From: Pseudomonadota bacterium
Lineage (GTDB): Bacteria; Pseudomonadota; Gammaproteobacteria; Steroidobacterales; GCA-2729495
Direction of reading: 5' to 3'
DNA length: 7,128 nucleotides
NCBI GenBank assembly: GCA_030836925.1
Contig: JAUPLK010000020.1
Span: 4,511 to 11,638 of the forward strand
Position numbers and translations under genes: made by a program. The first letter of the stretch is position 1. Every line of letters begins with the position of its first letter. The notes beneath the pieces were generated by a model. The model made no database searches, was not told the DNA's origin, and was given only the letters and a program-made list of their open reading frames with translations. This document shows positions 1 to 7,128 of this stretch, in pieces.

Positions 1-1481
1 GGCACGTCGCCAAGTTGCAGTTCCTCAAGCACGCGCGAGGCCCGGTCAGTCTGGCCGGAACCGCCGTCGATGAGAATCAGGCCGGGCACTGCTGCCTCAC
101 CGTTTCGTACTCGCGTATAGCGGCGTTCCACCGCCTGGGCAATCGCGGCATAGTCGTCGCCGGGCTCTATTCCCTTGATGTTGAAGCGCCGATAGTCCGA
201 TTTCAGCGGGCCTTCGGGACCAAACACCACACAGGCAGCGACGGTTTCTTCGCCTGCGGTATGACTGATATCGAAACACTCGATCCTTGCCGGTTGCTCA
301 TCCAGCGCCAGCGCTTCAGTCAGTTGTTCGAACTGGGCCCCCAGCGTTGCCGTGCTGGCCAGGCGCATGCTCAGCCCCTGCGCTGCGTTGTTCATCGCCA
401 TTTCCAGCCAGCGGCTGCGCGTGCCACGAACCCGGTCGCGGACCCTGCAGCGGCTGCCCGCCCGGATCTCCAGTGCAGCCTGCAACACGTTGCGGTCGAT
501 CAGCGGAACCGGTACGAGAATTTCCGGTGGCGGCACCGCATGGAAGTAGTGCTGGGCAATGAAAGCTGAAATCACCTCGTCACCCTCGGTGCCGGGCGCA
601 ACGCGCGGGAACCAGTTGCGGCTGCCAAGCACTCGACTGCCCCGGATCATGAGCACTGCCACGCAGGCTTGCCCGTTCCCGATCTGCACACCGAGCACGT
701 CGGCGTCCGTCATGCCCGGCGCATTGATCACCTGCTCCGCCTGGATTTTGCGCACCAGCTGAACCTGGTCGCGCAGCAGTGCCGCACGCTCGTAATCCAG
801 GGCGGACGCGGCCTGCTCCATGCGCGATGCAAGGCTTGCGAGCACGCTGTCGTTGCGGCCCTCCAGAAACAGCAGCGCATCTGCGACATCGCGCTGATAG
901 TCGGCGGCACTGATCTGGCCCACGCAGGGCGCGGTACACCGCCGGATCTGGTATTGCAGACACGGGCGCGTGCGATTCGCGAAAAAGGATTCGCTGCACT
1001 GGCGGACCCGGAACAGCTTCTGCAGCTGGATCAGGCTGTCGCGCACGGTATTGGCCGATGGCCAGGGACCAAGAAAGCGACCGGGGCCGCGACGTCCTCC
1101 GCGATGCAACTCGAAACGCGGAAACTCCTGCTCGGTGGAGACGTGAATCCACGGGTAACTCTTGTCGTCACGCAGGATGACGTTGAAGCGCGGCCGGTAT
1201 TCCTTGATCAGGTTGTGTTCCAGCAGCAGTGCTTCGTGCTCGGTACCGGTCACCGTCACCTCGACACGGCTGGTCTGGGCCATCAGCGCCTGGGTCTTCG
1301 GCAGATGCGCCTTGCTGCCGAAGTAACTGGACACGCGCTTTCTGAGATCCTTGGCCTTGCCGACATAAAGGACTGTCTCTTCGGCAGACAGCATCCGGTA
1401 GACCCCGGGACGATGCGTCAGCGAGGCCAGAAAGGCCTTGCTGTCAAATGGCGGATCGGACGGTGCTGCCACCATGGGCAT
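1..1481 (-). CDS. uvrC: UvrABC excinuclease subunit C (3' end cut off by the window edge)
   Basis: UvrC makes the dual incision in nucleotide excision repair, acting in the cytoplasm on UvrB-bound damaged DNA. Visible here are 493 codons of a protein usually about 600 residues long. In order they show: a GIY-YIG nuclease domain (GVY at 26-28, YVGKAKDLRKRV at 39-50, catalytic-type Glu88 in LLLEHN); four cysteines at 162, 174, 182 and 186, spaced 12, 8 and 4 like the reported iron-sulfur ligands of E. coli UvrC; a UVR motif at about 214-248 that contacts UvrB; and the start of the RNase H-like nuclease. In that last domain FDISH (Asp404), GDDYAA (Asp442/443) and LIDGG (Asp472) match the E. coli acidic residues near 399, 438 and 466. 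The final catalytic His and the helix-hairpin-helix tail lie outside the window. The ATG at 1481 gives MPMVAAPSD; an in-frame ATG at 1475 and GTG at 1472 are alternatives. It starts 11 bases after the DAHP synthase stop without a good Shine-Dalgarno, so translational coupling is likely. The frame is open throughout the parts I checked. Confidence 0.97.
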   Translation of the reverse strand, partial: MPMVAAPSDPPFDSKAFLASLTHRPGVYRMLSAEETVLYVGKAKDLRKRVSSYFGSKAHLPKTQALMAQTSRVEVTVTGTEHEALLLEHNLIKEYRPRFNVILRDDKSYPWIHVSTEQEFPRFELHRGGRRGPGRFLGPWPSANTVRDSLIQLQKLFRVRQCSESFFANRTRPCLQYQIRRCTAPCVGQISAADYQRDVADALLFLEGRNDSVLASLASRMEQAASALDYERAALLRDQVQLVRKIQAEQVINAPGMTDADVLGVQIGNGQACVAVLMIRGSRVLGSRNWFPRVAPGTEGDEVISAFIAQHYFHAVPPPEILVPVPLIDRNVLQAALEIRAGSRCRVRDRVRGTRSRWLEMAMNNAAQGLSMRLASTATLGAQFEQLTEALALDEQPARIECFDISHTAGEETVAACVVFGPEGPLKSDYRRFNIKGIEPGDDYAAIAQAVERRYTRVRNGEAAVPGLILIDGGSGQTDRASRVLEELQLGDV

Positions 1482-1492
1482 TACGCCATGAC

Positions 1493-2857
1493 TCAGCGTT
1501 TTTCGCGCTTGTTGCCGTGCTGCGCGATGCGCATGGCCACCTCCATGGCCTGCTCATAGTTGAGGCGCGGATCGACCTGGCTGCGGTAGTCCCGGCGCAG
1601 ATCTGCATCCGTCAGGCCGCGGGCGCCCCCGGTACACTCGGTGACGTGCTCACCGGTGAGTTCCAGATGGACGCCGCCCAGCCAGGTGCCACAGTCCCGG
1701 TGAACCGCGAAGGCACTGGCCAGTTCATCGAGAATGTTTTCGAAGCGCCGGGTCTTCAGGCCGTTGCTGGCCGTCTCGGTGTTGCCGTGCATCGGGTCGC
1801 AGACCCACAGCACCCGGGCGCCTTCCTTTTTTACCATCTCGATCAACGGCGGCAGCAGACTGCGGATGCGCGCAGCACCGAAACGATGGATCAGTGTCAG
1901 CCGCCCCGGCTCATTGTCAGGATTAAGGCTGTGCAGCAGGCTGCGCAGCCAGTCGGGCGTCATGTCGGCACCGATCTTGACGCCTACCGGGTTGCTGACA
2001 CCACGAAAGAACTCGATGTGTGCGCTGCCGGGCTGGCTGGTGCGTGCGCCGATCCACGGAAAGTGTGTCGTCAGGTCGTACCACTTCTGCCGGTGCCCGA
2101 GAAAACGGGTCTGGGCCTGCTCGTAGGGCAGATGCAGACCTTCGTGCGCCGTATAGAAGTCCACCCGTCGCGCCTGGTCGATCGACTTGCCGGTCAGGCT
2201 CTCGAAGAAATCCAGCCCATCCGCAACCGTCTGCACCATGCGATGGTATTCGTCGGCCAGTGGCGAATGGCTGACCCAGTCCAGATCCCAGTTCTCCGGA
2301 TGATGGAGGTCGGCAAATCCGCCATCGATCAAGGCGCGTATGAAGTTGAGCGTGAGTGCCGAACGCTCGTAGGCACGCAGCATGAGTTCGGGGTCGGGCT
2401 CGCGATCATCGGCGGTAAAGGCGTTGTGGTTGATGATGTCGCCGCGATAGCTCGGCAGCGACACACCATCGCGGACTTCCATGTCTGCTGAACGCGGCTT
2501 GGCATATTGTCCGGCGATGCGGCCAATGCGCACGACCGGCAGCTTGATCCCCGAGATGATCGCTACACTCATCTGCAGCAGTATCTTCAGCTTGGTGACG
2601 ATCGCAGCCGAATTGCAATCCGCGAACGTCTCGGCGCAGTCACCGCCCTGCAGGATGAATGCCGTGCCTGCCTGGGCGAGTGCAATCTGTTCGCGCAGCG
2701 CTTCAACTTCCCAGGAGGTCACCAGCGGCGGCAATTGTGCCAGCGCCTCCATCACCGCCGTGCTGCGGACGGAATTGCCGTAGTCGGGTATCTGGGCGAC
2801 GGTGCAGGATCGCCAGCTGTCGGGTGACCAGGCCATGCTCGGGCGGGCTTCGCTCAT
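1493..2857 (-). CDS. Class II 3-deoxy-D-arabino-heptulosonate 7-phosphate (DAHP) synthase
   Basis: Condenses phosphoenolpyruvate with erythrose 4-phosphate to DAHP, the first step of the shikimate pathway. It is the class II (plant/Mycobacterium type) enzyme, not the AroF/G/H class I type. With the ATG at 2857 it is 454 residues. All four metal ligands known from the M. tuberculosis enzyme have counterparts: Cys74 (GGDCAETF), His357 (DPMHGNT), Glu399 (GGVHLELTGE) and Asp429 (QVDPRLN). Phosphate and substrate residues also match: Arg in RIAGQYAKPRS, Arg272 (GARTSQ), Lys294 (GVKIGAD) and Arg325 (HRFGAAR). The length fits the longer type II form, which carries extra elements for allosteric aromatic amino acid binding, rather than the roughly 400-residue phenazine-associated form; that is an inference from length. 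The chosen start overlaps the mazG stop as ATGA (2854-2857), a classic coupling arrangement. An upstream ATG at 2890 would overlap mazG more deeply, and an ATG at 2836 (MAWSPDSWR) is a shorter alternative. No trp, aro or phenazine gene is nearby, so a general biosynthetic role is likely. I leave the symbol empty because naming of this class varies. Confidence 0.96.
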   Translation of the reverse strand: MSEARPSMAWSPDSWRSCTVAQIPDYGNSVRSTAVMEALAQLPPLVTSWEVEALREQIALAQAGTAFILQGGDCAETFADCNSAAIVTKLKILLQMSVAIISGIKLPVVRIGRIAGQYAKPRSADMEVRDGVSLPSYRGDIINHNAFTADDREPDPELMLRAYERSALTLNFIRALIDGGFADLHHPENWDLDWVSHSPLADEYHRMVQTVADGLDFFESLTGKSIDQARRVDFYTAHEGLHLPYEQAQTRFLGHRQKWYDLTTHFPWIGARTSQPGSAHIEFFRGVSNPVGVKIGADMTPDWLRSLLHSLNPDNEPGRLTLIHRFGAARIRSLLPPLIEMVKKEGARVLWVCDPMHGNTETASNGLKTRRFENILDELASAFAVHRDCGTWLGGVHLELTGEHVTECTGGARGLTDADLRRDYRSQVDPRLNYEQAMEVAMRIAQHGNKREKR

Positions 2858-3654
2858 GTCCCGCGTTCGCCCGCCTTGATGGTCTGCCAAAACTGATCGA
2901 GTTCCTCCGGACTCTTCATGCTCCAGTCGGAGCCTGCCTCCTTCAGCAAGGCCTCGACGGCCCTGAAGCGCCGCTCGAACTTCCGGTTGGCTGCACGCAA
3001 GGCATGCTCGGGATCAACATGAAGGTGGCGTGCCAGGTTGGCTGCCGTGAACAGCAGATCGCCGATTTCCTCTTCCACCGCAGCCGGCGCGCCCGTGGTG
3101 CGGGCGGCAAGCAACTCGTCAAGTTCCTCGTGCATCTTGGCAATCACGCCATCGATCTCCGGCCAGTCAAAGCCCACACGCGCCGCACGCTTGCCGAGTT
3201 TGCTGGCCCGGCTGAGGGCTGGCAGCGCCTGCCCGATGCCAGCCACTGCCGACGTGTCACCGCCAGCCGCACGCTCGCCCGCCTTGATGTTCTCCCAGGC
3301 AGTATGCTGGTCCCCGGCTGTCAGGATCTGCTCCGCGCCGAAAACATGCGGATGACGCCGGAGCATCTTTTCGCTGATCGCCTGCACGACATCGCCAAAG
3401 TTGAAGGCGCCGAGTTCGCTGGCCATCTGGGCGTGAAAGACCACCTGAAAGAGCAGGTCGCCGAGTTCGTCACGCAATTCAGCGAGATCATCCCGATCGA
3501 TTGCATCGGCGACTTCGTAGGCCTCTTCGATCGTGTACGGCGCAATGGAGCCAAAGTCCTGCTCCCGATCCCATGGGCAGCCCTTTTCCGGATCGCGCAG
3601 CGCAGCCATGATGCCCAGCAGGGTATCCATCGAGCGTATGTCCTGCCGCTTCAT
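2854..3654 (-). CDS. mazG: Nucleoside triphosphate pyrophosphohydrolase MazG
   Basis: Hydrolyses NTPs and dNTPs to monophosphates plus pyrophosphate. In E. coli it is linked to nucleotide-pool cleaning and to lowering ppGpp during starvation. The protein is 266 residues, against about 263 in E. coli, and both tandem MazG domains are intact. The first carries EExxE at Glu43/44/47 with ExxD at Glu63/Asp66; the second carries EExxE at Glu176/177/180 with ExxD at Glu196/Asp199. These are the Mg-binding motifs of the all-alpha NTP pyrophosphatase fold. The N-terminal block GCPWDREQ (25-32) and APYTIEEAYE (38-47) are family hallmarks, as is VGFDWPE (160-166). The ATG at 3654 lies 9 bases after the fumC stop; an in-frame ATG at 3630 (MDTLLGIM) is a possible shorter start with a GGA-like element upstream. 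The 3' end overlaps the DAHP synthase start by 4 bases. No toxin or antitoxin gene accompanies it, unlike the E. coli mazEF-mazG arrangement. Confidence 0.97.
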   Translation of the reverse strand: MKRQDIRSMDTLLGIMAALRDPEKGCPWDREQDFGSIAPYTIEEAYEVADAIDRDDLAELRDELGDLLFQVVFHAQMASELGAFNFGDVVQAISEKMLRRHPHVFGAEQILTAGDQHTAWENIKAGERAAGGDTSAVAGIGQALPALSRASKLGKRAARVGFDWPEIDGVIAKMHEELDELLAARTTGAPAAVEEEIGDLLFTAANLARHLHVDPEHALRAANRKFERRFRAVEALLKEAGSDWSMKSPEELDQFWQTIKAGERGT

Positions 3655-3663
3655 GGCATGCGC

Positions 3664-5052
<1,389 letters not shown>

Positions 5053-5064
5053 CCGTCTCTCCTC
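5053..5064 (-). promoter_or_regulatory. Ribosome binding site of fumC
   Basis: On the minus strand GAGGAG (5064-5059) lies six bases before the GTG codon at 5052-5050. This is the best Shine-Dalgarno match in the window. It decides the non-ATG start over the upstream ATG at 5187 and the internal ATG at 5016. Confidence 0.8.
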
Positions 5065-5116
5065 GCCTGCCTGCCGGAGCTCGCTGCCGACAAAGTGCAG
5101 GCGGAACCGGTTGCTG

Positions 5117-5147
5117 TTGGTGTATGATTTCCCGGCCGAATTATAGG
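5117..5147 (+). promoter_or_regulatory. Weak candidate promoter region of purB
   Basis: No strong sigma-70 pair faces purB. Candidates are TATGAT at 5123-5128, five of six to the -10 consensus but with no -35 at normal distance, and TTGGTG (5117-5122) paired with AATTAT (5139-5144) across 16 bases. Either would start transcription within about 35 bases of the ATG and would overlap the minus-strand fumC promoter or leader. I see no PurR-type operator (ACGCAAACGTTTGCGT-like). The exact promoter cannot be decided from sequence. Confidence 0.25.
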
Positions 5148-5170
5148 GGCTTTTTGCACAGTCTGGCATG
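5140..5170 (-). promoter_or_regulatory. Candidate promoter of the fumC-mazG-DAHP synthase-uvrC operon
   Basis: The minus strand reads a perfect TATAAT at 5145-5140. The best -35 match is ATGCCA at 5170-5165, four of six to TTGACA, with a long 19-base spacer. The implied transcription start is near 5133, giving a leader of about 80 bases before the GTG. The -35 region covers the purB start codon, so the two transcription units would share DNA here. The -10 element is convincing; the -35 is weak and may need an activator. This is inferred from consensus matching only. Confidence 0.5.
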
Positions 5171-6550
5171 GATCGCGATCCGCTCACCGCCCTCTCACCG
5201 CTCGACGGCCGTTACTCCGCCAGGACTGATTCCCTCCGGGAAATCTTCAGCGAGTACGGCCTGATACGCTTCCGTGTCCTGACAGAAGTCCGCTGGGTGC
5301 AGTTTCTGGCAGCTGAAGGCGCGGTTGCCGACTTTGGCCCCCTGTCACCGGTCGTCAATCAGGTGCTCGACCGGATAGCCGGCAATTTCACGCCCGACGA
5401 TGCCCGTCGCATCAAGGAAATCGAGCGCCGCACCAATCACGACGTCAAGGCGGTCGAGTACTTCATCGCGGAGCGCCTTGGCGATGATGCCGAATTGGGC
5501 CGCATCAAGCCGTTCCTGCATTTTGCCTGCACCTCCGAGGACATCAACAATGTTGCCTATGCCCTGATGCTCCGTCACGGGCGTGACGATGTGCTGCTGC
5601 CCCGACTGCGACAGGTCGTCGGCGTGCTGGATACCATGGCGCGCAACATGGCGGGCCTGCCGATGCTGGCTCGCACCCATGGTCAGCCCGCCAGTCCGAC
5701 CACGATGGGCAAGGAAATCGCCAATTCGGCGTGGCGCCTCAAGCGGCAGCTCAAACAACTGCGGGCCGTCGAACCGCTCGCCAAGCTCAATGGCGCGGTG
5801 GGCAATTTCAACGCCCATCTTGCGGCCTACCCTGACGCGGACTGGTCCGGGATTTCCCGCCGCTTCATCGAATCGCTGGGCCTGGTCTGGAATCCGTACA
5901 CGACGCAGATCGAACCGCATGACTGGATTGCCGAGTACTGCGACGTTCTCGCCCGCATCAACACGATCCTGCTCGACCTTTGTCGTGACGCCTGGGGCTA
6001 TATCTCTATCGGCCACTTCCGCCAGCGGCGGATCGACACCGAAGTCGGCTCTTCCACCATGCCGCACAAGGTGAATCCGATCGACTTCGAAAATGCCGAG
6101 GGCAATCTCGGCATGGCCAACGCCCTGTTGAAGCACTTCAGCGCCAAGCTGCCGGTTTCACGCTGGCAACGCGACCTGAGTGATTCGACGGTATTGCGCA
6201 ACGTGGGCGTCGCCGCGGGCCATTCCCTGCTGGCTGTGGAGTCCCTGCTCACCGGGCTGCGTAAACTCGAACCAGACGCTGCAAGCATGCAGGCCGAACT
6301 CGACGCCAGCTGGCAGGTACTCGGTGAAGCCATCCAGACCGTGATGCGTCGCTTTGGCCATGCCGATGCCTACGAACAACTGAAAGCGCTCACCCGTGGA
6401 TCGAGCATCGCCAGGGATGATATGCAGCGTTTCCTGGAGTCCGTTGATCTGCCCACCGCAGAGCGTACCCGCCTGCTTGCGCTCACCCCCGCTGCCTATA
6501 CCGGCGATGCAGCGCGGCTGGCCCGTCAGGCTGCCGACAGCGAGCCCTGA
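5168..6550 (+). CDS. purB: Adenylosuccinate lyase
   Basis: Catalyses two fumarate-releasing steps of purine synthesis: SAICAR to AICAR, and adenylosuccinate to AMP. The protein has 460 residues (E. coli 456) and its N-terminal part follows E. coli PurB so closely that key residues share numbering. His91 lies in TNHDVKAVEYF, Thr122/Ser123 in TSEDINN, His171 in ARTHGQPASPTTMGKE (proposed general acid), and Ser295/Ser296 in the flexible signature loop SSTMPHKVNPIDFEN (Ser295 proposed as catalytic base). NGAVGNFNAH at about 208-217 is another superfamily block. The ATG at 5168 gives MDRDPLTALSPLDGRY, which aligns with the family start. No clear Shine-Dalgarno precedes it; the leader holds GGGGCTTTTTGCACA instead, so initiation may be weak or S1-dependent. 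It is divergent from fumC, whose product consumes the fumarate PurB makes. The C-terminal region (RGSSIARDDM, about 412-421) is also typical, so the gene is complete. Confidence 0.98.
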   Translation: MDRDPLTALSPLDGRYSARTDSLREIFSEYGLIRFRVLTEVRWVQFLAAEGAVADFGPLSPVVNQVLDRIAGNFTPDDARRIKEIERRTNHDVKAVEYFIAERLGDDAELGRIKPFLHFACTSEDINNVAYALMLRHGRDDVLLPRLRQVVGVLDTMARNMAGLPMLARTHGQPASPTTMGKEIANSAWRLKRQLKQLRAVEPLAKLNGAVGNFNAHLAAYPDADWSGISRRFIESLGLVWNPYTTQIEPHDWIAEYCDVLARINTILLDLCRDAWGYISIGHFRQRRIDTEVGSSTMPHKVNPIDFENAEGNLGMANALLKHFSAKLPVSRWQRDLSDSTVLRNVGVAAGHSLLAVESLLTGLRKLEPDAASMQAELDASWQVLGEAIQTVMRRFGHADAYEQLKALTRGSSIARDDMQRFLESVDLPTAERTRLLALTPAAYTGDAARLARQAADSEP

Positions 6551-6585
6551 CCCGCAGCGTTCAGGCCACCGCAACTGTGACGCGG

Positions 6586-6624
6586 TTGGCACTTTGCGCC
6601 CGATGGCGTCTCTACAATGCCGGT
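6586..6624 (+). promoter_or_regulatory. Candidate promoter of the gene at 6625
   Basis: TACAAT at 6613-6618 matches the -10 consensus at five of six positions and ends six bases before the ATG at 6625. TTGGCA at 6586-6591 is a good -35 hexamer, but the spacer would be 21 bases, longer than usual; no better -35 sits at 16-18 bases. A start seven bases after the -10 would fall on the A of the ATG, implying a leaderless or near-leaderless transcript. Confidence 0.4.
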
Positions 6625-7122
6625 ATGCATACGGAAAAGACACGCGGACACCGCTGGGTTCTCACCACCTTTGAGGACACCCGGGCAGCGGCGAGCGAAG
6701 TCGCGGCCATCGCGCAACGCGGCCTGTCGATCCTGACCCCGGACCTGGAACCAGGGCTTTATGACCACGAAAAGTTCCTCGGCATCGTCAAGCGACTGGT
6801 CCTCGCCAAGCGCTGTGCCCGGGTTCGTGTGCTCATCTCGGAGCCAACACGCACCGTGCGCAACGGCAACCGGCTGGTTGGCCTCGGGCGGCGACTCGAT
6901 ACCTACATCGAATTCCGTAACCTGCATGACGACTACGCGGGACATCGCGAAGCATTTCTGCTGGCTGATGACATTGCACTGCTCTATCGCGTCAACAACC
7001 GGCGCTGGGAAGGCATCGCAGACACCCATGAACCTGCCGTGGCCCGCCGCTACCTGACGCTTTTTGAAGAGATCTGGGCAGCTTCCGAAACATCCCGGGA
7101 GTTGCGTCAATTGCGGGTCTAG
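6625..7122 (+). CDS. Uncharacterised conserved protein, 165 residues, possibly DUF7931/PLD-like
   Basis: I cannot assign a function. The 165-residue product is charged and soluble-looking, with no signal peptide or membrane segment. It shows an alpha/beta pattern: a predicted strand LSILTPDL, then a helix with YDHEKFLGIVKRLVLAK, a strand RVRVLISEP, RLVGLGRRLDTYIEFR, and a C-terminal block of AFLLADDIALLYR, WEGIAD, then a helix around ARRYLTLFEEIW. From memory this resembles a gammaproteobacterial hypothetical family (DUF7931), sometimes fused to a GNAT acetyltransferase. The order of strands and the loading/clearing motif style recall a degenerate half of a phospholipase D-like fold, but no HKD motif is present, so catalysis of that type is not supported. 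The ATG at 6625 is chosen because TACAAT lies just before it; an in-frame GTG at 6577 would add 16 residues that look non-coding. It lies 74 bases after purB on the same strand and could also be read through from purB. Confidence 0.75.
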   Translation: MHTEKTRGHRWVLTTFEDTRAAASEVAAIAQRGLSILTPDLEPGLYDHEKFLGIVKRLVLAKRCARVRVLISEPTRTVRNGNRLVGLGRRLDTYIEFRNLHDDYAGHREAFLLADDIALLYRVNNRRWEGIADTHEPAVARRYLTLFEEIWAASETSRELRQLRV

Positions 7123-7128
7123 CCAATA

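Noticed and set aside
669..2491. Two plus-strand open frames (669-1559 and 1448-2491) antisense to uvrC and the DAHP synthase
   Set aside because: Each is the exact codon-reversed shadow of the real minus-strand gene beneath it, and both real genes are firmly identified by motifs.
5131..5155. Possible terminator, GC-rich stretch followed by TTTTT before purB
   Set aside because: The only stem I can draw is CCC/GGG with a loop of about 13 bases, too weak for an intrinsic terminator.
5053..5187. N-terminal extension of fumC to an ATG at 5187
   Set aside because: The extension would overlap the purB start and covers the TATAAT and Shine-Dalgarno signals. Its sequence does not match class II fumarases.
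5345..6136. Minus-strand open frame of 263 codons inside purB
   Set aside because: It is a shadow of purB, with no domain, promoter or ribosome binding site.
6546..6565. Possible terminator after purB, CCTGA/TCAGG inverted repeat
   Set aside because: A five-base stem with a ten-base loop and no T run does not support termination.
6526..7110. Minus-strand open frame of 194 codons over the last gene
   Set aside because: The plus-strand frame has a promoter-like element, a coherent alpha/beta pattern and family resemblance; the minus-strand product shows none of these.

Overview
The window looks like ordinary chromosomal DNA from a GC-rich proteobacterium, most likely a gammaproteobacterium. 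Two observations point that way. PurB matches the E. coli enzyme closely enough that His171 and Ser295 fall at the same residue numbers. The last gene resembles a hypothetical family that I recall mainly from Pseudomonas-like gammaproteobacteria. No mobile element, CRISPR array, tRNA, rRNA or phage gene is visible. Genes fill nearly all of the window.

Layout. On the minus strand, reading from about 5052 down to 1, four genes form a tight series: class II fumarase (fumC, GTG start), mazG, a class II DAHP synthase, and uvrC, which is cut by the window edge. The junctions are a 9-base gap, a 4-base ATGA overlap and an 11-base gap, so one operon is likely. On the plus strand, purB (5168-6550) is transcribed away from fumC. 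It is followed by a small uncharacterised protein gene (6625-7122) that appears to have its own promoter. The 115-base gap between fumC and purB is the only substantial intergenic control region. It carries a perfect TATAAT on the minus strand and a strong Shine-Dalgarno for fumC.

Function. The genes are housekeeping: the TCA cycle (FumC), removal of aberrant NTPs or ppGpp (MazG), the first step of aromatic amino acid synthesis (DAHP synthase), nucleotide excision repair (UvrC) and purine synthesis (PurB). FumC and PurB belong to the same aspartase/fumarase superfamily and sit head to head. PurB releases fumarate, and FumC hydrates fumarate to malate, so the pair is linked by a metabolite as well as by a promoter region.

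I do not see an undescribed biological system here. The points most worth a second look are the fumC/purB divergent pair, the mixed-function operon that contains a class II DAHP synthase, and the downstream hypothetical gene, which may be leaderless.
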